From: DTU098 sp964498525
GTDB lineage: Bacteria; Bacillota; Desulfotomaculia; Desulfotomaculales; Pelotomaculaceae
Length of the DNA stretch: 64,000 nt
NCBI GenBank assembly: GCA_964498525.1
Contig: CAZCGU010000002.1
Coordinates: forward strand, 1 to 64,000
Reading direction: 5' to 3'
The position numbers and the translations under genes were made by a program. A model generated the notes under the pieces. The model was given only the letters and a program-made list of their open reading frames with translations, was not told the origin of the DNA and did not search any database. Positions within the stretch are counted from its first letter, which is position 1; every line of letters begins with the position of its first letter. Shown here one piece after another: positions 34,037 through 42,976 of the stretch.

Positions 34037-34468
34037 TTATATATCGGCGGTGCAGTTGGGGCATTTCGTAGCCTTAACCGGTATATCTGTAAAACAGAAC
34101 GGGCAATCCTTTGTCACGGGTGCCGCCGGGGCTTCCTCCTGGCGCTTCAAGCGGTTCATCTGCTTGATAACCATAAAGATGACAAAAGCAACAATTAGGA
34201 AGTCTATAACAGTATTCAAGAATAGGCCGTAGTTTATTGTCGCTGCACCAGCTTCCTTGGCCTCGGCCAGCGTTGCAAAATTTTCGCCGCTTAAATTTAC
34301 AAAAAGGTTGGAGAAGTCAACTTTGCCAAGCAGAAGACCTATGGGCGGCATTATTACGTCATTAACCAATGAAGTGACAATTTTTCCGAAAGCGGCGCCG
34401 ATAATGATACCCACAGCTAAATCAACCATACTTCCCCGCATAGCAAATTCTTTAAATTCCTTTAGCAT
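34037..34468 (-). CDS. mscL: Large-conductance mechanosensitive channel with zinc-ribbon tail
   Basis: This 143-residue MscL has the amphipathic N terminus FKEFAMRGSMVDLAVGIIIG, helix TM1, an outer loop, and TM2 with the conserved FLIVAFVIFMVIKQMNRL. It acts as an osmotic emergency valve. The C-terminal bundle is replaced or extended by a zinc ribbon, CPFC and CPNC, at residues 123-140, a variant found in some anaerobic bacteria. Confidence 0.95.
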   Translation of the reverse strand: MLKEFKEFAMRGSMVDLAVGIIIGAAFGKIVTSLVNDVIMPPIGLLLGKVDFSNLFVNLSGENFATLAEAKEAGAATINYGLFLNTVIDFLIVAFVIFMVIKQMNRLKRQEEAPAAPVTKDCPFCFTDIPVKATKCPNCTADI

Positions 34469-34691
34469 CCAATCCCTCCCTTCGTTTTTGGCTGAATTAA
34501 GGCCTGGACAATTATATGTTTATAATAACACAATAAATAAAACAGATTAAAAATTTATTTCTAAAACATTGTAATAATATTAATAAATCCGGTAATGCTG
34601 TTGAAACTGCTCTTCTTTCTTGTTAGACATTACCAGTTAATAAAATATAAGTATAGTAAAACCATCTTTTGCCAGGGGGGGGGAGAATAAC

Positions 34692-35270
34692 ATGGATCCT
34701 GACTATGTACCGGTTATTTGGCCCGAGGACAAAATACCTTTAAAAGCAAGGAATTATGCTGAGTGTGAAGTGTGCACACCAAAATCGAGAGTTATCTGGG
34801 GAGAAGGAAACCCCAAAGCGCCTATTGTTGTTATTTTAGATAATCCGGGAGCCCGGGAAGATAATGCGGGCATTAAATATGTCTGCGGAACGAGGGCAAC
34901 ACTTCAGGCAGCCATACATCAAGTAAATTTGACGGCGGATAACATTTATTTGACCTACTTATTAAAATGCAGACCCCTGCGCCGTTATGATAAAGAAAAG
35001 GCAAGGGCATTCAGCAAACCATTTCTGGAACAACAAATCAAGACTATCCGGCCTAAATTCATTGTTTGTTTAGGCGACACCGTCGTTCAGCGGATGTTTG
35101 AAAACAAGGAGGTCCATGTGAAGGATTTACGGGGGAGATGGCATTATTTAATGGGATACCCGACAATTGTTTCCTATCACCCCTTGGCGGTAAGAAGAAG
35201 ACCAAATCTAAGAAAACAATTTTTGGAGGACTGGGCCATGCTGGCAGAGCGTTTTATTAGTGATACTTGA
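34692..35270 (+). CDS. Uracil-DNA glycosylase superfamily protein (family 4-like)
   Basis: This 192-residue protein has the fold elements of Fe-S uracil-DNA glycosylases: CEVC near the start, WGEGNPKAPIVVILDNPGAR as motif A, KC and VCLGD for the cluster cysteines, and the final motif SYHPLAVRR with its histidine. It differs from classical family 4 at the PxG/F region (KYVCGTRAT), so it may belong to a divergent subgroup. It would remove uracil from DNA in base-excision repair. A run of G bases and GGGAG gives a strong ribosome site. Confidence 0.8.
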   Translation: MDPDYVPVIWPEDKIPLKARNYAECEVCTPKSRVIWGEGNPKAPIVVILDNPGAREDNAGIKYVCGTRATLQAAIHQVNLTADNIYLTYLLKCRPLRRYDKEKARAFSKPFLEQQIKTIRPKFIVCLGDTVVQRMFENKEVHVKDLRGRWHYLMGYPTIVSYHPLAVRRRPNLRKQFLEDWAMLAERFISDT

Positions 35271-35791
35271 GAGGGACAGCGACTTTAATCCCTTTGAACT
35301 GGAGTTGTAAAACAAATATCCGGCCCATAAAAAAGGTGGGCATTGCCCACCAAGAAAACCGTGCTCCTGTAAAATGTCCGGGGTATAGCGCTTTGCGGGC
35401 TAAGGGCACCATTTTTCCCATGTTTTCCATATTTCCGCCCGGGTTTGGGCCATTGTCCGGCTCCGGCCTAAAACAGGGAAGATGGTTTATTAAACTAGCT
35501 CAAAAGGATGTGGTCCCGCAAAATCATTGTTTCACTGGATCGGGCTATGTATTGGGGTCAGGTGAAAGAACAATGATACCAATAAAGAAGTAAGCAAGGG
35601 GGAGCCGGTCCTGCAACATTTTTTTACGCCCCGTATTATTAAAAACGGTCCTGGTCTTTTTAAGGCCGCTTGTGCGGCAGGGAGTCCTTTCCCAGGGCAA
35701 AAAGGCAACCCGGGCAAATATTTTCAGAGAAAGGTGGGAATGGTCAAGGCCAGGTCCCTTAATGGCAAGGCCAGAGCCTTAATTGCAACAA
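35271..35791. other. Intergenic region, no convincing gene
   Basis: Open frames here (for example 35267-35593) have no family match and low-complexity composition. The only clear element is the hairpin listed separately. Confidence 0.5.
35329..35351 (-). terminator. Intrinsic terminator, minus strand
   Basis: GGTGGGC and GCCCACC pair around a 3-base loop. On the minus strand the stem is followed by six T bases. It can end messages from the rubrerythrin-like gene about 440 bp upstream on that strand. Confidence 0.6.
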
Positions 35792-36322
35792 CTATTGCCT
35801 TTCGGAATCCCAGTCACCTTTGGTAATATAGAACTCTTCCCTGGTTTCAGTGATATTTTTCTTAATCTGCAGCAGCATTTTGATGTGTTTGTACTCTTCA
35901 TTTATCAGTTCATCCACTGCAAATTTCTCTTCCGGCAGGACCAAATTTCTAAACAGGCCGAAAAACACGATGGAATCTTTTTCAAAATTCAGCGCCAAAT
36001 CAATGGCCTCCAGGGGTGAATTCACTTTGCCGGCCAATTCAGCCGCATTAATGTCTCCGGCAAATACATTGCTATTGACCAGATCCTGCACATATTCCTC
36101 GTAGTCGTCCTCAAACCCTGCGGGAATCTCGTAGTCGGCAAACTTGTCGCTAAACTTTTCAAATGTCGCGTAGTGCGCAGCCTCCTCCTTGGCCATAAAG
36201 GAGAACAGAGTTTTGGTTTCTCCCTCCCTTGTTCTTTTGGCCAGGGCCTCATAAAACGCCAGACCGTTCTTTTCAATTTTCATAGCTATTTGAGCGATTT
36301 CACTGGGTTTAAAATGGATCAT
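35792..36322 (-). CDS. Rubrerythrin-like ferritin-family protein
   Basis: This 176-residue four-helix-bundle protein has diiron ligand motifs EKNGLAFYEAL, KEEAAHYATFEKF, FEKDSIVFFGLF and EEYKHIKMLL (E-xx-H type pairs), as in rubrerythrin-type ferritin-like proteins. It lacks the C-terminal rubredoxin domain. These proteins protect anaerobes against peroxide or oxygen. It is a single gene with AGGAGG and no visible operon partner. Confidence 0.87.
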   Translation of the reverse strand: MIHFKPSEIAQIAMKIEKNGLAFYEALAKRTREGETKTLFSFMAKEEAAHYATFEKFSDKFADYEIPAGFEDDYEEYVQDLVNSNVFAGDINAAELAGKVNSPLEAIDLALNFEKDSIVFFGLFRNLVLPEEKFAVDELINEEYKHIKMLLQIKKNITETREEFYITKGDWDSERQ

Positions 36323-36604
36323 TAGTTAATCCCTCCTTTTTAAAAAATGATATCTGACAAACATTAACTAATTATTGCTAAAAAATTAAAGTTCCCTTAA
36401 ATTATGGATTTAGCCCCAGGAAGGCATTCCGCCTGTAGCCAGTGTACAAGGGGGTGGTACAACGGTATTGATGGGGGCAGCGATGTACTGTCATCAATTC
36501 CCCAGGGATGGCAGGTATGATCCCAGGGGAGTGGGACAAATCACATGCGTACATTAGATAAACGCTTGCGTTCTAAATGCCCAATGGGCCCAAAAAACAG
36601 ACAC

Positions 36605-37783
36605 TTACTTTGCTTGGTCCTTGTAAACTTTTCTCAGCGATTCCTGCATGACAATGCCCGCCACAAAGCCGGCGCCCATATTCCAGAAGGCAAAACCGGC
36701 GGTAACCAGCAGTATATAATAACCGCCCTTTTCCTTTTTTACATCTCGGGCTGAAATAGCCAGTTCCAGCCCGGCGAAGAACAGGATAACACCCAGCACG
36801 CTTGATGGGAAAATATTGAATATCAGCATTACCGAACTGCTGAAGCAAAGGGCAGTGACTAAAAGGATTATTCCCAGTATAATCGGACCGCCGCCGGTCC
36901 GGGCGCCGAAACGGACATGCCCGGCCATGCCGCCTGCCCCGTGACACATGGGGACGCCGCCAAACAGCGGCGAAAAAAGATTCATAATTCCCTTGGAAAT
37001 AGCTATTTTCTTTTCAGTTACCGGATGTTCCGGAAACAGCCTGTTGTTTTCAGCAGTAACGGCTATTACTGCGTTGCCGAAAGTTAATGGTATCTGGGGG
37101 ATGCCCAGGATTATTGCGCCCTTTACGAAGTCCTGCCACGATACCTGACCCAGCATAAAATGGGGCAGCTGAAAATCAAAATGGATGGTAGAAAACTCCC
37201 GGTATAGCCCCGGTTCCCTGACCAGGGCTGCGGCCACTCCCATCAGGATCAGCACAAACATGGCAGGGACACGCTTGTTGGCAAGCAGCGCAAATGTTAA
37301 TAACAACGCGATTAAGGCCACAATTAGATCGGATTGCATCATCCGGATTCCCTGCACCATAAACGACAGTCCCAGGCCCAGAACAATGCCCCTCACAACG
37401 GGTTTGGAAATAAGCCTGGAGACTCTTTCCAGCGCCCCGGTCAGCCCCATGGCCAGCCAGAAGATACCCGTAAAAATACCCGCCCCCCAGACCATGCCGG
37501 AGGTAACGGAGGACATCTGGGTAACCGCGGCGGCGCCGATAGCTTTCATGGGTTGTACCGGAACAGGCGTTTTATAATAAAAACCGATGCAGATCAGCAT
37601 TACACCGAAGGTAAATAGAATGCCCAGGGGGTCTATTCCGGTAACTATGATATAACCGATGACAAAGGGGATCAGTGTTCCAATATCGCCGAATGCGCCG
37701 GCAACCTCATACCTGTCAAAACGGTTGCCGATTTTTTGCGCCGGCCTGGCTGCACTTCCTGTTCCTTCTTGAGCCGTAATCAG
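36605..37783 (-). CDS. MOT1-type molybdate/sulfate transporter
   Basis: This is a membrane protein of about 392 residues with 10-11 helices. The MOT1 signatures are GDIGTLIPFVIGY near the N terminus, VQPMKAIGAAAV, QIPLTFGNAVIAVTAE and PMCHGAGGMAGHVRFG. An internal ATG at 37600 would cut off the first helix and the GDIGTLIP motif, but coding clearly continues upstream to about 37783, where only CTG or ATT start codons are available (or a frameshift in the run CAAAAAATC joins it to a GTG). The nearby molybdenum storage homologue supports molybdate as substrate. Confidence 0.82.
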   Translation of the reverse strand: MITAQEGTGSAARPAQKIGNRFDRYEVAGAFGDIGTLIPFVIGYIIVTGIDPLGILFTFGVMLICIGFYYKTPVPVQPMKAIGAAAVTQMSSVTSGMVWGAGIFTGIFWLAMGLTGALERVSRLISKPVVRGIVLGLGLSFMVQGIRMMQSDLIVALIALLLTFALLANKRVPAMFVLILMGVAAALVREPGLYREFSTIHFDFQLPHFMLGQVSWQDFVKGAIILGIPQIPLTFGNAVIAVTAENNRLFPEHPVTEKKIAISKGIMNLFSPLFGGVPMCHGAGGMAGHVRFGARTGGGPIILGIILLVTALCFSSSVMLIFNIFPSSVLGVILFFAGLELAISARDVKKEKGGYYILLVTAGFAFWNMGAGFVAGIVMQESLRKVYKDQAK

Positions 37784-37843
37784 TACCCCCTATCCTGCGG
37801 CGGGGGATAATTCCTCTGCTGCCGCAATATAACCTGTATTTCG

Positions 37844-37856
37844 ACTATATTATAGT
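37844..37856. promoter_or_regulatory. Palindrome upstream of the MOT1 gene
   Basis: ACTATA-T-TATAGT is a perfect 13-bp palindrome about 60 bp upstream of the transporter gene. It is a candidate operator for a metal- or oxyanion-responsive regulator. The remaining part of 37790-38225 has no gene. Confidence 0.4.
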
Positions 37857-38008
37857 TCAATATGGCCGGCCATAATTCCTACCCGCAAATGGAGAATCGC
37901 CTGCGGCAAACCCGCATGCTTGTAATGCGTTGCCAGTCTGCCCCTTAAAAGGACTGCTAACGCATCCATTGATCACTTGTCAAGAAATTCAATAATGCAT
38001 AATTAAAA

Positions 38009-38034
38009 GGCCAGCCGGGTTATACCGGTTGGCC
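38009..38034. terminator. Hairpin downstream of the molybdenum-storage-like gene
   Basis: GGCCAGCCGG and CCGGTTGGCC form a 10-bp stem with one G-U pair and a 6-base loop. It lies about 190 bp after the storage-protein gene, in the gap before the transporter gene, and could end its transcript; minus-strand sequence after it is TTTTAATT. Confidence 0.5.
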
Positions 38035-38225
38035 GGGTTGCAAAATTACCCATGATGTTGTACATTTTAGTGAATTTAGATTAAGGGATAGGGGGCTCTA
38101 TGGAGCAGGCTTTTTGAATTGCCTGAGATCCCTTATTTCTTATCTCCAGACCTTTCCTTGTGACGGAACCGGCTTCGGCCGGCCGGCTGCCACTGAAGAT
38201 GCACCTGCAATTCCAACAAAGCCTG

Positions 38226-39059
38226 TTATTTATCCTGGTAAATAATTGTCCCTACATGTTCCCCGTTTAAAGCCCTGGTGATGTTGCCCTCTGTGAGCCC
38301 GTTGATGATCTGGATGCGGTTGATATTCTGAGAGCGGTTCAGCAGTTCCAGTACAACCCTTTCCACCACCAGGTCGTCCTGGTCCCTGGCTGCTAATTCT
38401 CCGGCGCCGATGACTGGTATAAATTCAGCATTGGGATCTACTTTCGGGTTGTCCGTATATAAGCCATCTACATCCTTTATGTATATACACTGCCTGGCGC
38501 CAATCACCTCGGCCAGCAAAAAAGCGCCCACATCCGTGCGGTTGCTGGGAATGCGGCCTGCTTCCGGCGGGTGTTCCCAATAACCATACGGCGGCATGCC
38601 GTGGATGACAGGGATACAGCCCTGGATGAAATAAGCGCCGAGCTTGGTAAGATCATCATGTCCGACTTTGATTCCACCGTAGGGACCCAGCAGCATGGTC
38701 AGCATCAGGGCATTCTGCTCGGAAACACTCTGGCCCAACCTGGCGATAATACCGGTGGGCATACCCAGATCCATGGCTATGGAATACACATGGCGGGACC
38801 TGGTGCCGCCGCCGGTGGATACGATTATTTTATGCCGCCCGGCATTTTCTGCAATCTCTTTAACAACAGGCAGTAACGCCCCGGCTCCCATGTCGGTGAT
38901 ACTTTGTCCGCCCACTTTTAGAACGCTCACATCCGGAAAAACCCGAAATGTTTCCCGGTATTCCAGGCTTTGCAGAAATTCCCTGCCCACCAGGGATTCG
39001 CCCATCAGCTTGCTTTTAACGTGCAGCCTTTTACTTTCTCGTTCACGAATAAGCGCCAT
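38226..39059 (-). CDS. Molybdenum storage protein-like amino-acid-kinase fold protein
   Basis: This 277-residue protein is closely similar to the Azotobacter-type molybdenum storage protein subunits (MoSto): VLKVGGQSITDMGAGALLPV, STGGGTRSRHVYSIAMDLG, GRIPSNRTDVGAFLLAEVIG, DVDGLYTDNP, the late segment INGLTEGNITRALNGE and HVGTII. MoSto subunits use ATP to pack polyoxomolybdate or tungstate clusters in a protein cage. Only one full-length subunit is here, whereas Azotobacter has two. A truncated second copy lies 870 bp upstream. Confidence 0.85.
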   Translation of the reverse strand: MALIRERESKRLHVKSKLMGESLVGREFLQSLEYRETFRVFPDVSVLKVGGQSITDMGAGALLPVVKEIAENAGRHKIIVSTGGGTRSRHVYSIAMDLGMPTGIIARLGQSVSEQNALMLTMLLGPYGGIKVGHDDLTKLGAYFIQGCIPVIHGMPPYGYWEHPPEAGRIPSNRTDVGAFLLAEVIGARQCIYIKDVDGLYTDNPKVDPNAEFIPVIGAGELAARDQDDLVVERVVLELLNRSQNINRIQIINGLTEGNITRALNGEHVGTIIYQDK

Positions 39060-39127
39060 GCATCTATCCTCTTAAATTATTTTGTTATCCATGACATTCA
39101 TAACATCTGGTAAACCCTGATAAGGCA

Positions 39128-39688
39128 TTATCCCAGGGCCTGACCACTTACCCTGAAATTAATTGTTACAGCCCTGCCCAGTGTTACATCAGCTTTCGAT
39201 CTCAAGCCGGGGGAAATTTTTAAATTATATGCGGTCCCCGGAGTAAGGGGCTTCTGGGGTTGAATAAAAATATTTTGTCTCTGGGAAAAGTCCACAGTAT
39301 CGGGTATTCTGGTCACATTAATAGGTATATTTTCCCCATTCTGGGATTGAAGACTGAAACTTTTCCTGTTATTCTCCCAGACAGAATCACTAACAACGTT
39401 TTTATCGAAATTCAATATAAACTTTGGATTTACAGGCACACTGGCAGAGCCCTGCACTGCACCGCCGCCCACAAGTGAAATAGAGATAAAATTCAATGGT
39501 TTTTCACCCGGTATGCCTGGTTCCTCGCCGCCTTCCCCACCGCTTGTTGGGACAGTAATGACTTGTCCCGGATAAATTAGAGCCGGATCCTTAATCCCCG
39601 GGTTCGCTGCTATTATCGCGTCAAGAGTTACGCCAAACCTGCGGGCGATAAGAAACAGGGTGTCCCCGCTTTGCACAGTGTAATTCAT
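39128..39688 (-). CDS. LysM plus Ig-like domain surface protein
   Basis: In this 186-residue protein residues 1-47 are a LysM domain (YTVQSGDTLFLIARRFGVTL, YPGQVITVP). A Gly/Glu-rich linker leads to an Ig-like (Big_5/SbsA-type) domain with NFDKNVVSD, FSLQSQNGENIPI and LKISPGLRSK. ATG 39688 follows GTGAGGTG; upstream in-frame codons lack support. It has no signal peptide, as is usual for many LysM spore or wall proteins of Clostridia. Its Ig domain resembles that of the gene at 44241-45167. Confidence 0.8.
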   Translation of the reverse strand: MNYTVQSGDTLFLIARRFGVTLDAIIAANPGIKDPALIYPGQVITVPTSGGEGGEEPGIPGEKPLNFISISLVGGGAVQGSASVPVNPKFILNFDKNVVSDSVWENNRKSFSLQSQNGENIPINVTRIPDTVDFSQRQNIFIQPQKPLTPGTAYNLKISPGLRSKADVTLGRAVTINFRVSGQALG

Positions 39689-39929
39689 TGCAATCACCTC
39701 ACATAAATTGGGTTCCGCAACCCGCCTGGTCAGGGCTTTTAGGTAATGTATAATATGATTCCGGCGGTACAAAAGGTTACCGTAAGGCGATTATTATTGG
39801 CCGGCTGAGGCAGGCGCCCCGGGTCCCTGGCTCCCGGGTCATTTGCTTTTTACCCGGGGCTGGAAAATCTTTGCCCGTGTTGGTTTGCGGGGTGCCGGCC
39901 CGGATTTTTGGACGGCATGATTTGCAGGC

Positions 39930-40157
39930 TTAATAAAAAAAGCCCTTCACCGGGAAAGGCCTGTTGCCGCTATTCTCTTTATTCGAAATGATTTGTGTTA
40001 CGCTATTTAACTCAATCTTTAAAACATTTACATCCGGGGGGACCCGGAAGTTCTCCCCATATTCCAGGTTCCCTAAAAAGCTTTTTCCCCACCATTTAGG
40101 TCCTTGGCAATGCAAAATCAATACAAGCTTTCCCTGTGCTGTGATTGTATGTCCCAA
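39930..40157 (-). pseudogene. Truncated molybdenum-storage-protein copy
   Basis: The frame contains FLGNLEYGENFRVPPDVNVL and KIELNSVTQI, matching the N-terminal FLQSLEYRETFRVFPDVSVL and KVGGQSITDM of the full-length gene at 38226. It lacks the glycine loop and ends after 75 residues. It is a decayed paralogue or the leftover of a second storage subunit. Confidence 0.65.
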
Positions 40158-40171
40158 GTGCCGGGCTTTAA

Positions 40172-40915
40172 CTAAAAAATTTTAAGTTGTTCTTTGGTGC
40201 AGGTTTGCCAGCGGGCGCCGCCGTTGCCGCCGCAGGTGGGATACACCGGCATTACAACCCTGCCGCCCATTAAAACCGCCTTGACTTTCTCACCCAGCCT
40301 GACCAGGTCATGGTCGTTCAAAATCTGACCTTCCAGGCTTTGCACAATGTTCACAATGGTCCGGGACTTAACCTCGCCCACTGAAACCTCATCATTGATT
40401 TTGCCGATTTGGAGCCTGCCCCGGAGACGGCCGTCGTTGCCGCTGAGGCGCAGGCCGGTGCCGGCCAAGGCGCCGATAACACCCCCGCCGGTGCCGCCGT
40501 GCTCGGACAGGTGTACGCCCAGCTGGCCGGCTAACTGGTAGGCTTCTTTCTTGGTTAAAACAGTGCCCTTTGCTCTGAAACCAAATTCAATCAGCCGTCC
40601 GGGCTCCTTTAGTTGTTCCGGTATAACCACGCACAGGCCCGGGTCCGAGCCTGCAGCGCTTTCCCGGGTTAAAAAATCAGCGGTGTAATTGATTAAATGG
40701 TCCAGGCTGGTTCCGTCCAGGTTTACCCCGAAACACATGGAACTGTTATGTGAAGTATAGGGGATCTCGTCGTGGACATAAAGCTGGTGGCGGCTGATTA
40801 CGTCGCACTTGCCCCACCCGCGCTCTTCTATAACACCGATTATTTGATAAGCCAGTTTTCCCGTGCCGATGCTCTCCAGGTTATCTGTATCGTCGATGCA
40901 CACGAGCAACCGCAT
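40172..40915 (-). CDS. TiaS-like (DUF1743-type) IDDTD protein
   Basis: This 247-residue protein begins with LLVCIDDTDNLESIGTGKLA, the nucleotide-binding start of archaeal tRNA-Ile2 agmatinylcytidine synthetase TiaS. It ends with PTCGGNGGARWQTCTKEQL. It is about half of TiaS size and lacks the OB-fold and zinc-ribbon domains, so tRNA modification is unlikely. Such short bacterial members are uncharacterised. It stands next to a metal or oxyanion ABC operon, and its tight spacing (35 bp) suggests co-transcription. Confidence 0.65.
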   Translation of the reverse strand: MRLLVCIDDTDNLESIGTGKLAYQIIGVIEERGWGKCDVISRHQLYVHDEIPYTSHNSSMCFGVNLDGTSLDHLINYTADFLTRESAAGSDPGLCVVIPEQLKEPGRLIEFGFRAKGTVLTKKEAYQLAGQLGVHLSEHGGTGGGVIGALAGTGLRLSGNDGRLRGRLQIGKINDEVSVGEVKSRTIVNIVQSLEGQILNDHDLVRLGEKVKAVLMGGRVVMPVYPTCGGNGGARWQTCTKEQLKIF

Positions 40916-40950
40916 ATATAATACCCCCCTTATAATTCCAACGTGGTGTT

Positions 40951-42066
40951 TTAGTTGGTCTCGCCTTTCGGCGCCCTCATCCCTTGGCCTTGTAAAACCC
41001 GGGTGACCATCTGGTCAGTTATAGGGTAGTTGAATATCTCCCGGTAAAAATATTTAGTTTCCGCCGCCATGTTTATGTCTGTGAACAGATCCGGATAGAG
41101 GGTTTTGGCGGTCCACAGGATGGCGAGCGGGGTTTCCAGGGAACCGGGGTGCCCCCAGCGGGATATCCCCACCGGCATCTGGTATACCTTGTGGTTCTTG
41201 ACCGCACTCAAGGACGACCACTGGGTGTTATTCATAATATAATCAGCCACACCAGTTTCATTTACTAAAATAACATCCGGGTTCCACAGCAATATTTGCT
41301 CCAGTCCCGCGAAATACTTGTCTTCTAAAAATTTAAGCTCCTCATTGACAGAAACGTTGATCACCCCGGCTGTTTGCGTCCAGTCTGCCGGCAGCGTATC
41401 CCTGGCGTCGGTCCTGGTGGCTTCATTGATGGAGTGATACACCCTGACCTTTTCATCCGGCGGGATGTTCCGCACCCGCTCCTGCACCCTGTCGATACAA
41501 CTCTGGTAATATTCATTATATTGCAGCGCCTTTTCTTTCTTTCCTATAGCCTGGCCGATCATTTCCACAATGTACATCTGTTCTTTCATATTCCTGTAAT
41601 CGACAACCAGGTAGGGGATGCCGGTTTTCTGCAGCTTGGCCGCCTCTCCTTCGTTGGCAGCGGTTTCCGACCTGACAAAGACCAGGTCGGGTCCGGCGTT
41701 TAGCAGCTCTTCCACATTAACTGCACCGCCGGAGGCGGGCACCAGGGCGTCGCCTATGTGCGGACACATCTCCCGCATAAGCGCGTCCCTCTTCAATCCC
41801 TCTACAACGGCGACAATGTCGTCACCCCGGCCCAGCATGGTCACCACATGCCCGGAGAAGGCGTACAGACAGCCAATCCTTTCCACTTCGTCCGGGACCG
41901 CCACCTGCCGCCCGCTAAAGTCAGTTACTGTAACAGCACCCCGGGCGCCCTCCGGGGATGTGCCGGTCCCGCTGCCCGGCGGGTTGCCCGGCGTACAGCC
42001 GGCAACCAGCAATACCAGCAGGCAGACCGTTAAGATCCAAGCAAACGCTGGTTTTTTTGTGTTCAT
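40951..42066 (-). CDS. Fec/Mol-type ABC substrate-binding lipoprotein
   Basis: This 371-residue protein has a signal ending in VAGC. The mature protein resembles iron-complex/B12-type class III binding proteins (VTDFSGRQVAVPDEVERIGC, NAGPDLVFVRSE, NPDVILVNETG, SRWGHPGSLETPLAILWTAK). The GHPGSLETPL segment is found in the MolA/iron-complex branch. The operon with a FecCD permease and FecE ATPase imports a chelated metal, cobalamin, or molybdate/tungstate. The molybdenum genes nearby favour the last option, by inference. Confidence 0.83.
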   Translation of the reverse strand: MNTKKPAFAWILTVCLLVLLVAGCTPGNPPGSGTGTSPEGARGAVTVTDFSGRQVAVPDEVERIGCLYAFSGHVVTMLGRGDDIVAVVEGLKRDALMREMCPHIGDALVPASGGAVNVEELLNAGPDLVFVRSETAANEGEAAKLQKTGIPYLVVDYRNMKEQMYIVEMIGQAIGKKEKALQYNEYYQSCIDRVQERVRNIPPDEKVRVYHSINEATRTDARDTLPADWTQTAGVINVSVNEELKFLEDKYFAGLEQILLWNPDVILVNETGVADYIMNNTQWSSLSAVKNHKVYQMPVGISRWGHPGSLETPLAILWTAKTLYPDLFTDINMAAETKYFYREIFNYPITDQMVTRVLQGQGMRAPKGETN

Positions 42067-42165
42067 TGATTTTTTTGGCGTCTGGCGCCCCTTCTTCTAG
42101 ACAGGGGGTAAACGCCGTATCCCCTTTCTTTAATATGTTTGGCTGTTTTACAGCATTTTCGGAAA

Positions 42166-42975
42166 TCAGGATATGGTACTGATAGGGATAATCTGCTTTA
42201 GTTGCCCGCCGTTGCCGATGGGGCAGGCCACTACTTTGGCGTTGATTTCATACAGGGTCATTAAATTCTTTTCGGAGATAACATCGCCTGGGGATCCCAC
42301 CTGGGAAAAGGTTTTTTGGTCCATTAAAGCAACCGATGTTTTAATGTTGTTGTTTTCAAAATAAAAAGCATGGTTGGGGAAATGGGTCGCCATGATGATG
42401 GACAGCCCGGTGTCGTTAATCAGTTGCACAACTGTTTCCAACACGGTAAGTTCGTGTTTGAAATCCAGGTGGGCAGTGGGTTCATCCATGATCAGCAGCG
42501 GTGTTTTCTGAGCCAGCGCCCTGGCGATCATCACCAGCTGGCCCTCCCCGCCGCTGAGCTGGGTGTAGGGCCTGCTTTTTAACCTGGTCAGGCCTACCAG
42601 GGCCAGGGCTTCTTCAGCAATAACAACGTCATCTTCGGAAGGCGAAGAAAAGATCCCGGTATAAGCGGCCCGGCCCATGAGGACAACATCCAGGACGGTG
42701 TAGGGGAAGGTTTTGTTATGGGCCTGGGGTATATAGGCGATCTGCCTGGCTATTTCATGGGGCCGCATTTTTTGCATGCTGCCGCCGTTAATCAGGATGT
42801 CGCCCCGCTTGAGCCTTAATATCCCCAGGATCGAATCCAGAAGAGTGGTCTTGCCGCAGCCGTTGGGGCCTATAATACAAAAGATCTCGCCTTTGTCTAT
42901 TTTAAAATAAATGTCTGTGAATATATCCTGCTGGTTATAGCCGAAGGAGGCGCCTTTTAATTCGAGTAATGACAT
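42166..42975 (-). CDS. Fec/Mol-type ABC transporter ATPase
   Basis: This 269-residue ATPase has Walker A GPNGCGKTT, signature LSGGEGQL, Walker B LLIMDEP and H-loop ATHFPNHA. The signature differs from the common LSGGQ-Q pattern (Gly-Glu-Gly-Gln), as in MolC/HI1470-like ATPases. Its ATG overlaps the permease end and AAGGAGGCGGC is well placed. Confidence 0.9.
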   Translation of the reverse strand: MSLLELKGASFGYNQQDIFTDIYFKIDKGEIFCIIGPNGCGKTTLLDSILGILRLKRGDILINGGSMQKMRPHEIARQIAYIPQAHNKTFPYTVLDVVLMGRAAYTGIFSSPSEDDVVIAEEALALVGLTRLKSRPYTQLSGGEGQLVMIARALAQKTPLLIMDEPTAHLDFKHELTVLETVVQLINDTGLSIIMATHFPNHAFYFENNNIKTSVALMDQKTFSQVGSPGDVISEKNLMTLYEINAKVVACPIGNGGQLKQIIPISTIS

Positions 42976-42976
42976 T

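Noticed and set aside
35267..35593. 108-codon open frame after the uracil-DNA glycosylase gene
   Set aside because: No ribosome site, no family likeness, and it overlaps a terminator hairpin.
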